Shown here one piece after another: positions 54,603-63,500 of a stretch of DNA of 64,000 bases. The stretch's first letter is position 1; each line of letters opens with the position of its first letter. The position numbers and the translations under genes are program-made. Source of the DNA: Symbiobacterium sp040797425 (GTDB lineage Bacteria > Bacillota > Sulfobacillia > Symbiobacteriales > Symbiobacteriaceae); assembly GCF_040797425.1 (NCBI RefSeq), contig NZ_JBFNEH010000013.1, positions 1 to 64,000 of the forward strand, given 5' to 3'. The notes beneath the pieces were generated by a model. That model did no database searches. It was not told the DNA's origin and saw only the letters and a list, made by a program, of their open reading frames with translations.

Positions 54603-55682
54603 TCACCTCCGCGGTTGCCGCCGCTGCTGCGGGATCAGCAGGTGCGCGTCGTCACCCACCACCAGCGCGGCGGGGTGCCCTGCCCGGGCCCACACGTGAG
54701 CGCCGGCCCCCACCACCGAATCGGCCAGGTGGAGCGCCGGCCCCTGCAGTCGACATCCGGGCAGGAGCACCGAGTTCGCCACCGTCACCCCCGCCAGGAT
54801 GGCGCCGTCGCCCACGCTGGTGGAGGGGCCGATCTCGCTGTCGGTCACCCGGCAGCCGGCCCCGATCACCACGGGCCCCTTCAGCCGGACCCGGCGCAAC
54901 TCCGCACCGGGCCCCACCTGCACCGGGCCCTCGATGGCGACTTCCGCCAGCACCGCCGAGGGGTGGATGTTGGCGGGCAGAGACGCCAGCAGGCGGGCGT
55001 TGGCCGTCAGCAGGCCCGCGGCGCTGCCGGCGTCCTCCCACCAGCCCGTGAGGGTGTGGCCGAGCACCAGGTGGCCGTCGGCCAGCAGCCGCGCGACCGC
55101 GTCGGTGATCTCCAGTTCGCCGCGGTGCGACGGTCGCAGGCCGGCGATGGCCGCGTGCACGGCGGGGGAAAACAGGTAGATGCCGGCCACAGCCAGGTCT
55201 GACGGCGGATCGGTCGGCTTCTCCACAACGCCCACCACCCGGTCGCCCTCCAGGGTGGCCACCCCGAACTCGCGCGGGTTCGGCACCCGGTGCAGCGTGA
55301 GCAGGGCGGCCGGAGCGGCCGCCTGGAAGCGCCGGATGGCGGGGGTGATATCGGCGTCCGTCAGGTTGTCGCCCAGGTAGAGCAGGAAGGGCTCATCGGC
55401 CAGGAAAGGGCGGGCCGTCGCCACCGCGTGGGCGATGCCCCCGGGCTCGGCCTGCAGGATGACGTGCACGCGCTGGCGGGGCCACCGCTGCACCGCGTCG
55501 CTCAGTTCCTGCTGGCCGGGCCCCACGACCACCCCGATCTCTTCGAAGCCGAACCTTGCCAGATAGTCGAAGACGTGTTGCCAGATCGGTCGGCCGGCGA
55601 CGGGAAGCGCCGCCTTCGCCCGGGTATGGGTCAGCGGTCGCAGGCGGCTTCCCCGCCCGGCGCAGAGGACCAGGGCTTTCAC
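54603..55682 (-). CDS. Sugar-1-phosphate nucleotidyltransferase with left-handed beta-helix tail
   Basis: 359 residues. The nucleotidyltransferase signature is LVLCAGRGSRLRPLTHTRAK, with KAALPVAGRPIW, YLGDNL, and ELEITDAVARLLADGHLV. The C-terminal third has hexapeptide-style repeats (VAIEGPVQVGPGAELRRVRL, GPVVIGAGCRVTDSEIG). It makes an NDP-sugar, probably dTDP- or UDP-activated, for the glycosyltransferases. The GTG at 55682 is preferred to the GTG two codons earlier for its spacing from ggggg. First gene of the coat operon. Confidence 0.88.
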   Translation of the reverse strand: MKALVLCAGRGSRLRPLTHTRAKAALPVAGRPIWQHVFDYLARFGFEEIGVVVGPGQQELSDAVQRWPRQRVHVILQAEPGGIAHAVATARPFLADEPFLLYLGDNLTDADITPAIRRFQAAAPAALLTLHRVPNPREFGVATLEGDRVVGVVEKPTDPPSDLAVAGIYLFSPAVHAAIAGLRPSHRGELEITDAVARLLADGHLVLGHTLTGWWEDAGSAAGLLTANARLLASLPANIHPSAVLAEVAIEGPVQVGPGAELRRVRLKGPVVIGAGCRVTDSEIGPSTSVGDGAILAGVTVANSVLLPGCRLQGPALHLADSVVGAGAHVWARAGHPAALVVGDDAHLLIPQQRRQPRR

Positions 55683-55707
55683 ACGCACCCCCTGCCTTTC
55701 CTCCTAC

Positions 55708-55735
55708 CACGGTATGCACCGGGGCAGAGCGAGGT
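55708..55735 (-). promoter_or_regulatory. Sigma-K-like promoter of the coat-glycan operon
   Basis: On the minus strand AC, a 17-bp spacer and CATACCGTG, about 25 bp before the start of the nucleotidyltransferase gene. No competing sigma-A promoter is visible. Confidence 0.55.
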
Positions 55736-55774
55736 TTACGTAATGGCGGGAGGGCGGAGCCGCGTCAAGAGGAA

Positions 55775-55800
55775 CGGCCCGTGGCGCCTGCCACGGGCCG
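55775..55800 (-). terminator. Terminator of the second cotE-like gene
   Basis: CGGCCCGTGGC pairs with GCCACGGGCCG around a 4-nt loop, 13 bp past the stop on the minus strand. Only a few T follow. Confidence 0.7.
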
Positions 55801-55813
55801 GTCGGGAACAGTG

Positions 55814-56251
55814 TCATGCCTCGGGGACGTGATCCTCCGCCCGCACCCAGTAGCGAGTGAGGGCCCTGGCCTCCACCGCCACGGTGGCGGCGAAGTCGAT
55901 ATGGATGGTCTCCCCCTCCACCCGCACGCCGGTGGCGCGGGGCGCCCCCACCAGGCGCAGGTGGTAGCTGGGCTCGCCCACCAGTGTGCCCCTGAGCGGA
56001 ACCGACACCTCCTGCACGGCCTGGGAGTGCGTGCTCAGAACCGTCGTGCCATCGGTGCCGAGACACCACAGGTCGGCCTCCAGCGTGATGTCAGCGTGGG
56101 GAGCGTTGCCCTCCATCCGCAGCCTGCAGTCGGACTGCCCGACGCGCACACCGAGGATCTGCGAGACGTCCGGGGCGGAGAGCTCGTGTGTCCAGGCGAG
56201 CGAAGCCTCGCCCCGGCCGACGACGGCCTCCGAGATGATCTCCAGGAGCAA
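55814..56251 (-). CDS. Second CotE-like protein
   Basis: 145 residues, shorter than the copy at 49364 and without its acidic tail. LLLEIISEAVVGRGEASLAW matches the CotE start, ILGVRVGQSDCRLRMEG, ADLWCLGTDGTTVLSTHS and IHIDFAATVAVEARALTRYW the rest. TTG start with aaggaggtgg upstream. A CATAGGCTG (56302-56294) is a possible sigma-K -10 but has GC, not AC, at the -35 position. It brackets the coat operon together with the other CotE-like gene. Confidence 0.72.
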   Translation of the reverse strand: MLLEIISEAVVGRGEASLAWTHELSAPDVSQILGVRVGQSDCRLRMEGNAPHADITLEADLWCLGTDGTTVLSTHSQAVQEVSVPLRGTLVGEPSYHLRLVGAPRATGVRVEGETIHIDFAATVAVEARALTRYWVRAEDHVPEA

Positions 56252-56374
56252 CGGGCCACCTCCTTCCGGGCCGGGACACGACTGCGTCTGCTTCAGCCTA
56301 TGCAGCGGCCCGTCGCCCGGCGCTGGTCCCGTTCGTCCAAATATTACGTAACATCGCATAAGGGAGGACCAACC

Positions 56375-57553
56375 GTGCTGCTCACGCCCCGCACTGAACT
56401 GGAAAGCCGCATCCGGCGCCTCCAGGCCGCCCTCGCCCGGCAGGGGCTGGAGGGGGCGCTGCTGCACAGTACCACGTCTCTCCTCTACTTCGCCGGCACA
56501 GCCCAGCAGAGCCACCTCTGGGTGCCGGTGGAGGGCGAGCCCCGCCTCCTGGTCCGCCGGGTGTTGGAACGGGCGCGGCGGGAGTCTGCCCTGGCGCAGA
56601 TCGAGCCGCTCACGAGCCTGCGCTTCCTGGCGGATCACCTGGGCGGCGCCCGCCGCATCGGGATGGAGCTGGACCGCCTGCCGGTGGCGCAGTTTGAGGC
56701 CTACCGGCGCTACCTGCCCGGTGTCGAGGCCGTGGACGTGGGGCCGGCCATCCGCCTGCTGCGGTCGGTGAAGTCGCCATGGGAGGTGGAGCGCATCCGG
56801 GCCGCGGCCCGGGCGGCCGACGAGACCTATCGGGCCCTGTTCGATGTCCTGCGCGAGGGGATGACGGAGCTGGAGCTCTCGGTGGCGGGCGAGGCCGCCC
56901 AGCGGCTCGCCGGCGCGCAGGGGATGATCCGGTGGCACGCCCACAACGCGTTCGAGTCGCCGCCCATGATGGTGCTGGCAGGCGAATCCGCCCTCGCCTT
57001 CTCCTTCGCCGACACGCCCTTCGGCGGCGTGGGCCTCACGCCAGCCGCACCGTACGGGGCCAGCCAGCGCGTCATCCGCCGGGACGAGCCCATCTGTGTG
57101 GACTACCCCACCGTGGTGGACGGCTACGTGCACGACCAGACCCGCACCCTGGTGATCGGACGGCTGGCGCCCGACCTGGTGCGGGCCTACGAAGTGTGCC
57201 GGGAGATTCTGGCGGAAGTCGCCGGCGCGGCCCGGCCCGGCGCCACCGGCGAGGAACTCTGGGAGCGGTCGGTGGCCATCGCCCGACGGGCTGGGCTGGA
57301 GGAGCACTTCATGGGCTGCGGCGAGAATCGGATGCGCTTCGTCGGCCATGGGGTGGGGCTGGAGTTGGACGAGTGGCCGGTGCTGGCCCCGAAACAGCGG
57401 CAGCCGCTGGAGGAGGGGAATGTGATCGCGGTGGAGCCCAAGTTCTTCTTCCCCGCCCGCGGCGCGGTGGGGCTGGAGTCGACGTTCGTGGTCACCCCGG
57501 CAGGGGCGGAGCGGGTCTCCATCACGAGCGAAGAGCTGGGCGTGAAACCCTGA
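56375..57553 (+). CDS. M24-family Xaa-Pro peptidase
   Basis: A 392-residue creatinase-fold peptidase. The pitta-bread metal ligands are Asp in CVDYPTVV and in YVHDQTRTLV, His in VGHGVGLELDE, and Glu in IAVEPKFFFP and GLESTFVV. The N-terminal domain precedes from residue 1 to about 130. The GTG at 56375 has gggagg 8 bp upstream; the frame is open for 270 codons further but has no homologous sequence. It cleaves after Xaa-Pro N-termini. Confidence 0.87.
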   Translation: MLLTPRTELESRIRRLQAALARQGLEGALLHSTTSLLYFAGTAQQSHLWVPVEGEPRLLVRRVLERARRESALAQIEPLTSLRFLADHLGGARRIGMELDRLPVAQFEAYRRYLPGVEAVDVGPAIRLLRSVKSPWEVERIRAAARAADETYRALFDVLREGMTELELSVAGEAAQRLAGAQGMIRWHAHNAFESPPMMVLAGESALAFSFADTPFGGVGLTPAAPYGASQRVIRRDEPICVDYPTVVDGYVHDQTRTLVIGRLAPDLVRAYEVCREILAEVAGAARPGATGEELWERSVAIARRAGLEEHFMGCGENRMRFVGHGVGLELDEWPVLAPKQRQPLEEGNVIAVEPKFFFPARGAVGLESTFVVTPAGAERVSITSEELGVKP

Positions 57554-57575
57554 GAGGAAGTCGCGGGCGGCGGCC

Positions 57576-57782
57576 CTACCCGGCGCGGACAGGAACCAGG
57601 AGCACCCGCGCCCGCATGCCGCTCCGGCCCTCCGGCAGGGCCAGCAGCAGCCGGGCTGGACCGGCAATAGCGCTGTCGGACGCAGTATCTGCCGGGCTGG
57701 CCGGTTCGGGGCTCGCACCGGGGGCACATCCGACCAGGAGCAAGGCCAGCAGTGCGGCAGTGACACGTCGCAGCATGGGCAT
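57576..57782 (-). CDS. Small lipoprotein (68 aa)
   Basis: A lipobox signal (VTAALLALLLVGCAPGAS) and a short Pro/Ser/Ala-rich mature part ending RARVLLVPVRAG. gggaggagggtg lies just before the ATG at 57782; a second Met two codons on is also possible. It converges on the peptidase gene, 22 bp from its stop. Function unknown. Confidence 0.6.
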   Translation of the reverse strand: MPMLRRVTAALLALLLVGCAPGASPEPASPADTASDSAIAGPARLLLALPEGRSGMRARVLLVPVRAG

Positions 57783-57874
57783 CACCCTCCTCCCTTCATC
57801 ATGACCGCGGCCGATTACGCAAGTTCCGCCTCATTGTTCGGAATCGTTGAACACACCGGGTCTGCCAACAGGAA

Positions 57875-57904
57875 GGGAGGCCCCCTGCTGCCAGGGGGCC
57901 TCCC
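57875..57904 (-). terminator. Terminator of the GH5 operon
   Basis: GGGAGGCCCCCTG pairs with CAGGGGGCCTCCC around a 4-nt loop. It is followed on the minus strand by TTCCTGTT and lies 42 bp past the GH5 gene. Confidence 0.8.
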
Positions 57905-57945
57905 TCCGCGTAACTCACGCCAGCCAGAGGGCCGGTGCGTTCTCT

Positions 57946-59346
57946 CTAACGCCGCTGCAGCGCCTCCCGCAGCACGTCGATGAGGTACTCGCGGCGGACG
58001 CAGTTTTCAAACGCAAACGCCTCATGGTGCATGGCTCGAATCTGCTCGGCGGTCATGTCCTGGAACAGGCTCGCGTAGACCGGTGCGAGCGAACCGGCCA
58101 GCAGCCCGTAGACCGCCTTCAGCCCCAGCGCCTTCCGGAGCGCGGCCATGTCGAGGCTGAACTCGTTCAGCTCGGCCACCATCAGGTCCAGCACGTGGCC
58201 GGCCCAGGTCATGAGCAGGCCGCCCTCCCGGGAGGTCCAGGCGTCGGTGCCCAGCCGCCGCTTGGCCTCCAGGATGGGCCGGATGCGGCGCATGTACTCG
58301 CTCTCGGCCCTCGGCACCACCAGGCCCTGGACGTCCACGTCCTTGTAGGTCCAGATCGTCCAGTGCTGCTCGTACTCGTGGAAGACCGAAAGCTGGTCCC
58401 GCAGGGCCGCAAGCCGGGCCAGGTCGGGGTTGGTGGGCGATGCGGCGCCGCCGTCGAAGAGGGCGCCGAACTCGCCCACGAGGCAGGGCAGGTTCCGCTC
58501 CAGGATCCAGCGGTTGACCCGCCGGAACTCCTGTTCCATGTACGCCCGGTCGGCCCAGACGCCATCCACCCGGCCGGGGTAATTGCGGGCCCGGTGGGTG
58601 GGGATGGTGTAGTTGTGGGAGCAGATGACGACGTTGTCGTCAGCCGGCGGCTCCATCCCTTCGAAGTCCCGGCTGTAGTTGTTGCCGTCGATAAAGAAGA
58701 TGTGGCGGCGGTCCACCTGCCGGATGGCCGGGATCCACTCCCGGTACAGCCGGTTCAGGTGCCCGATGGTCGGGGCGGTGGGCTCGTTGAGCAGGTTGTA
58801 CCCCGCCACGGCCGGCTCGTCTTTGTACCGCTCCGCAATGTGCAGCCAGAGGTTCAGGGCCCGCCGCTGGAAGTCCCGGTGCTCCCATAGGAGTGCGACG
58901 CCGTGCGGGTTGTCCGAGTGCCAGTCGGGGTTCTGCCAGCCCGGCGCGGCGTGGAAGTCGAGAATCACGTGGATGCCGTACTGCTTCCCCAGCGCGATCA
59001 CCCGGTCCAGGTGATGGAAGCCCTCCGGGCGATACTGCCCCGGCGCGATGTCATCCTCGAAGTGCCGGTAGTTGAAAGGCACCCGCACCACTGTCACGCC
59101 GATCTCCCGCAGGAATCGGAAGTCGCCCTCCGTCACGAAGGCGTCCAGGAGGCTGCCGAAGAACGCCTGGTAGCGCTCCTCACCCAGCGCCTCGCAAACG
59201 GCGGCCCGCAGGGTGCTCTCTGCCCCGGGATAGCCGGTGATGAAGTTCTCCATGTTGAGCCAGCCGCCCAGGTTGACTCCCCGAAGGAACACCTTCTCGC
59301 CGGATTCGTTCACAATATGCTTGCCGCGTACCTTAAGGAACTGCAT
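57946..59346 (-). CDS. Glycoside hydrolase family 5 enzyme
   Basis: 466 residues with no signal peptide, so probably intracellular. The TIM barrel has GVNLGGWLNMENFI at the start, the acid/base Glu188 in GYNLLNEPTAP and the nucleophile Glu292 in LVGEFGALF, plus VILDFHAAPGWQN and ICSHNYTIP. This suits an endo- or exo-beta-glucanase or related GH5 activity. The C-terminal 120 residues are helical and extend past the barrel. It closes an operon with an ABC transporter and other sugar enzymes, so the substrate is probably an imported oligosaccharide. Confidence 0.86.
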   Translation of the reverse strand: MQFLKVRGKHIVNESGEKVFLRGVNLGGWLNMENFITGYPGAESTLRAAVCEALGEERYQAFFGSLLDAFVTEGDFRFLREIGVTVVRVPFNYRHFEDDIAPGQYRPEGFHHLDRVIALGKQYGIHVILDFHAAPGWQNPDWHSDNPHGVALLWEHRDFQRRALNLWLHIAERYKDEPAVAGYNLLNEPTAPTIGHLNRLYREWIPAIRQVDRRHIFFIDGNNYSRDFEGMEPPADDNVVICSHNYTIPTHRARNYPGRVDGVWADRAYMEQEFRRVNRWILERNLPCLVGEFGALFDGGAASPTNPDLARLAALRDQLSVFHEYEQHWTIWTYKDVDVQGLVVPRAESEYMRRIRPILEAKRRLGTDAWTSREGGLLMTWAGHVLDLMVAELNEFSLDMAALRKALGLKAVYGLLAGSLAPVYASLFQDMTAEQIRAMHHEAFAFENCVRREYLIDVLREALQRR

Positions 59347-59372
59347 GGGTCTGGCTCCTCCTCCCCGTGCCC

Positions 59373-60223
59373 TCAGCCCTTCACGCTGCCCGCGGTGAGG
59401 CCGGCGATCAGGTGGCGCTCAGCGAACAGGTAGAAGACGATTGCCGGCAGCATGGAGAGCGTGACGAGGCCATCACCAGTGCCAGGTTGGTCGAGTACTG
59501 GCCCTGGAACTGCATCACGCCCAGCGGTAGCGTCCACAGCCGGTCGTCGTTCAGCACGAGCAACGGCAGCAGGAATCCGTTCCAGCTGCTCACCATCGCC
59601 AGCATGGAGACGGCGGCGAGGGCCGGCCGAGAGAGGGGCGTGAGCACCCGCCAGTAGAAGCCGAGGGCGGTGCAGCCGTCGATCGCGGCGGCCTCCTCCA
59701 GCTCCACCGGGATCGCCCTGAAGTAATCGCGCAGGATCAGGATGTTCATCGGCAGGCCGAAGGCCGCCTGGGGCAGGATGACGCCCCAGAGGCTGTCGAT
59801 GAGCCCCAGCTGCCTCAGCAGGATGTAGAGCGGCAGCGTGGCCACCGTGAGCGGAAACAGCATGCCGAGGATGAAGAAGTTGTAGGTGAGCCGGCTGCCC
59901 GCGAAGGAGTACCGGGCCAGGACGAACGCCGCCATGCTCGAGACCAGGACGGTCACCACCACAGTGGCCACGGTGACCACCACGGAGTTGCCCATCTGGC
60001 GCCAGAAGCTGGGGCTGGACAGGATCCCGCCGTAGTTGGACGAGATAAACGGGTTCGGAAGGCCGAAGGGGTCGAGCATGAGCTGGCCGTTGGTCTTGAA
60101 GCCGTTGATGGCCGTGCTGACCAGCGGGATGAGCACGAAGAGCGCCACGATGGAGGCGACGAGCACCCGGACGACGAGCGAAGCGTCGACCCTCTGCTGT
60201 CGCTGGCCTGTCTGCTTGTGCAC
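59373..60223 (-). pseudogene. MalG-like ABC permease with a 3' frameshift
   Basis: The protein is a normal CUT1 permease (LVLIPLVSTAINGFKTNGQ, ELEEAAAIDGCTALGFYWRV) up to YSTNLALVMA. There it leaves the family frame; the missing end, LVTLSMLPAIVFYLFAERH then LIAGLTAGSVKG, continues in another frame down to 59373. One missing C in the minus strand at about 59471-59474 (GCCCTC read as GCCTC) explains it. This is either a mutation or a sequence error. Confidence 0.83.
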
Positions 60224-60244
60224 CGCGCCTTGCCTCCTTTCGTG

Positions 60245-61081
60245 TCAGTCCGCGACCCGGGCGGCCGAGATGTCGCGCTTCATGACGAACTTCTGGTACA
60301 GCAGCGAGAAGGTGAGGCAAATGGCGAAGAGCACGACCGCCACCGCGCTGCCGTAGCCGAGGTTGAAGCGCTGGAAGCCGTACTTGTAGAGGTACGTCAC
60401 CATCGTCTCCGTGGCGTTGACCGGACCACCGGTGGTCATGACCCAGATGAGGTCGAAGAACTGCAGCGAGCCCACCACCGAAAGGTAGATGGTCAGCCGG
60501 ATGGTGCTGCCCAGAAGCGGCAGCGTCACATACCGGGTCGCCTGCCATCCGTTGCAGCCGTCGATGAGGGCGGCCTCCTCCAGTTCCACCGGGATGTTCT
60601 GCAGACCCGCCATGTAGAGCACCAGGTGGTAGCCGAAGTACTTCCAGGTGATCGCCACGAAGATGGCGTACAGCGCCACCTTGGGGTCGCTCAGCCACGA
60701 CTGGGGCGGCACGCCGATGAGGTTGAAGAAGGCGTTGACCAGACCGGAGCGGGGGTTGTAGATCGCCCGCCACATGACGGCGGTGGCCACGTCCGCCAGC
60801 ACGTAGGGCAGGAAGAACACGGTGCGGAAGAAGGTCTTGCCCGGGAGCTTGCGGCCCACGAGCAGCGCCAGGGCCAGCGCCATGGGCAGCTGGAGCAAGA
60901 GCGAAAGACCCGCGATGATCAGGTTATGGCCGACCGCGGCGCGGAAGATGGGGTCGGCGAGGACCCTGCGGTAGTTCGCGAACCCCACCCACTTGGTCAG
61001 CGGGCCCAGGCCGTTCCAGTCGTAGGCGGAGTAGTGGGCCGCCTGAACGATGGGATACAGCACGAACATGGTGTACAGCAC
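60245..61081 (-). pseudogene. MalF-like ABC permease, 5'-truncated
   Basis: 278 codons. The sequence begins inside what should be the first membrane helix (VLYTMFVLYPIVQAAHYSAY), without the usual basic N-terminal arm and with no ribosome-binding site; instead it continues directly from the binding-protein gene. The rest is regular (NIPVELEEAALIDGCNGWQA, MTTGGPVNATETMV). The missing 20 or so codons were lost in the deletion that also removed the end of the binding-protein gene. Confidence 0.8.
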
Positions 61082-62164
61082 CAGCGGAGGAAGTCCACGG
61101 CCTCGGGCGGAGCGTTTACACCAACGGCGATGCAGTCGCCGCCGCCCAGCGCATCCGTGGGATCGCCGGCGCCGCCCTCCACCGCCGGGAAGGGGAACCA
61201 GCCGATCTTGTCGCCAGGGCCAACGCCGTCGGCAGCGTAGTCCTTGAACTGGTAGAACGCCCAGTGGCCCTGCAGCACCATGGCCGCCAGCTCGTTCGCC
61301 ACGTTCGTGGCCTCGTCCCCCTGGTTGGCGCTGAGGAAGCCATCCTGGAAGGGCTGCTTGGCCACCAGTTCCTGCAGCTTCCGGCCGGCCTCCACAAAGG
61401 ACTCGTCGGCGAAGGAGCCACCGTTCCTGGTGTAGGCCTTCTCAAAAGCCTCCTTGCCGCCCATGCGCAGCGCCAGGTACTCCCAGTAGAAGGCACCCTG
61501 CCACTTGTCGCCCTCGCCGAGGGAGATGGGCGTGATGCCCGCGGCCTTCAGCTTGTCGATGGCCTCAAGGAACTCCGTCCAGGTCTTGGGCGGCTCGTTG
61601 ATGCCCGCCTTGGCGAACAGTTCCTTGTTGTACCAGAAGCCGACCATGCCGATGTTCACCGGCACGCCGTAGTACTTGCCGTCGACGGCCATCATGTCGG
61701 CGTTGGCGATGGAATCAATCCAGCCGTCCTTCTGCAGTTCGGCGGTGATGTCCTTCACCAGGCCGGCTTCAACATACTCCCGCAGGCCGCCGCCGCCCCA
61801 GCTGTTGAACAGATCGGGCGGGTTGTTGGACTGCATGGCAGTGGCGATCTTCTGTTTGAACGCTTCGTTTTCGAGAACCGTGATCTCGATCTTCACATTG
61901 GGATGCTCTTTCATGTAGGCCTCTGCGATGGCGTTCCACTTCTGCTCGGGTCCGCCGGTCCACAGATGCCACCAGGTAATCGTGACCTGATCCCCGGAGC
62001 CGCTCTCAGAGCCAGAACTGGTTTGGTGGTGTTGAGGTGCCGCCAGTGCTGGGAGCCGGAGTTTGAGTGGACTGTCCGCCCTGGCCGCCGCAGCCTGCCA
62101 CGAGGCTGACGATGGTCAGGATGGCCAGCAGGGTCGGTACCAATCGCCGGATCCTCGAAACCAT
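61082..62164 (-). pseudogene. Sugar ABC binding lipoprotein, frameshifted and 3'-truncated
   Basis: The signal peptide part (LVPTLLAILTIVSLVAGCGG) runs in one frame to a stop near 62006. The mature protein (SGSGDQVTITWWHLWTGG, PPDLFNSWGGGGLREYV, AAMVLQGHWAFYQFKDYA) runs in another; one extra A in the AAA near 62026 would restore it. The sequence is normal as far as APPEAVDFLRW, then jumps into the MalF-like gene. About 100 C-terminal residues are missing. Confidence 0.8.
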
Positions 62165-62280
62165 GGAGTGCACCCCCATCTCGTGAGTTCTTACTCTGAT
62201 GGTTGTTGTGTCTCACACACCGGCCGGCTTCCGCGAGGGAACGGAACCGGCCAGAGACAGGCCAGCGTCGGGTTACGGCA

Positions 62281-63345
62281 TCAGCGCCGGGCGTACAGGT
62301 CGACGATGCGGCGCTCGTACGCCTCGTCCAGGCCCAGGGCCTTGAACACGGCCGTGTACGCAGCCACGGCGTCGGCCCGCTCGTGGGCGGCTGCCAGCTC
62401 CTCGTCGCCGATCTTCTCGGCGATGTCGCTGATGAACTGCCACTGCAGCACGCTCCGCCGGACGGCCGCCACCGGATCCTCGGTGTACGGGAAGAGGTCC
62501 AGGCCCAGCCACTCGCCGTTCGCGCCGTACTTCACCTGCTGCAGCACCTTGGCCAGCTCCACGGTCTGCCAGAAGAAGCTGGCGCCGACCATGTTGTCGT
62601 CGTCGAAGGCACCCCAGCCTGAGTTGCCGTGCTGGTGGCCCAGCAGGCCCTCCCGGGCCAGCAGGGCGGCGTACTCAGGCAGCGGCTCGTTGTTCATGAT
62701 CAGGTGCTGCCAGTCCATGTTGATCTTCAGGTTGCGGGTGTCGGTGCCCATCTCGGCGATCTTCTTCACGATGAACATCGCCGAGGCGACGTTCCGCATC
62801 AGGATCTGCATGGCCGGCTCGCTGTTCTTGTGCTCCAGGAGGTAGATCACGTTCTTCTTGTTGGCGTGCTCCACCGTCTCCTGGATGCCCTCCAGGAACC
62901 AGCCCCAGGTGGTGGCATAGTCGCGCTGGAAGGAGTAGTTGTAGCCCTCATTGCCCGGCCAGTAGATGAACCGCGCGCCCACCTCGGCCGCCATGTCGAT
63001 GGCCCGCTTCATGTGGGCCACTGCCTCACGCCGCTTGCCGGGATCGGGGTTGATCAGCGCGCCCAGCTGGAACCGCGGGTTCGGCACCAGGCCGTAGCAG
63101 ATGGTGGCAATGCGGTGGTCGCGTCCCAGCACCGTCCGGATCTGCTCCAGGTTCCGCTCGTCAATCTCGGTCTCGTAATGGAACTCGTAACCCTTCACCA
63201 GGGGGCCGAGCCCGTCCACCGCCCGCTTCAGTCGCTCCACGACGTCGAGGTCGGCCACCTCAGGATGGTAGCCGCCCGGCATGAAGCGTGTCGGAGAGAT
63301 ACCGAAAGCCCAGATGCCCACACTGGTATTCCACGTGTACGTCAT
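62281..63345 (-). CDS. Xylose-isomerase-like TIM-barrel protein
   Basis: 354 residues of the AP endonuclease 2 / xylose isomerase-like fold. Probable metal ligands are in VIYLLEHKNSEPA (Glu), LKINMDWQHLIM (Asp/His), LLGHQHGNSGWGAFDDDNM (His, Asp) and LGLDLFPYTEDP (Asp). The ATG at 63345 has gaaagga upstream. It belongs to the same minus-strand operon as the ABC and GH genes. A sugar isomerase or epimerase is likely; a xylose isomerase would fit a beta-xylosidase neighbour but is not proved. Confidence 0.78.
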   Translation of the reverse strand: MTYTWNTSVGIWAFGISPTRFMPGGYHPEVADLDVVERLKRAVDGLGPLVKGYEFHYETEIDERNLEQIRTVLGRDHRIATICYGLVPNPRFQLGALINPDPGKRREAVAHMKRAIDMAAEVGARFIYWPGNEGYNYSFQRDYATTWGWFLEGIQETVEHANKKNVIYLLEHKNSEPAMQILMRNVASAMFIVKKIAEMGTDTRNLKINMDWQHLIMNNEPLPEYAALLAREGLLGHQHGNSGWGAFDDDNMVGASFFWQTVELAKVLQQVKYGANGEWLGLDLFPYTEDPVAAVRRSVLQWQFISDIAEKIGDEELAAAHERADAVAAYTAVFKALGLDEAYERRIVDLYARR

Positions 63346-63500
63346 GTCCCGACATCCTTTCTGGCGATGAACTACTGCAGGCCTAAACTTCGTTCGACGG
63401 TCCACCAAACTATCCGTGGTAAAGAATACTCCACGCGAAGGAGAGTTCCTCCTGCCAGAGATGTACTTTTTCTCATATTTCCGAGGGAGTCTCTTCCGGG

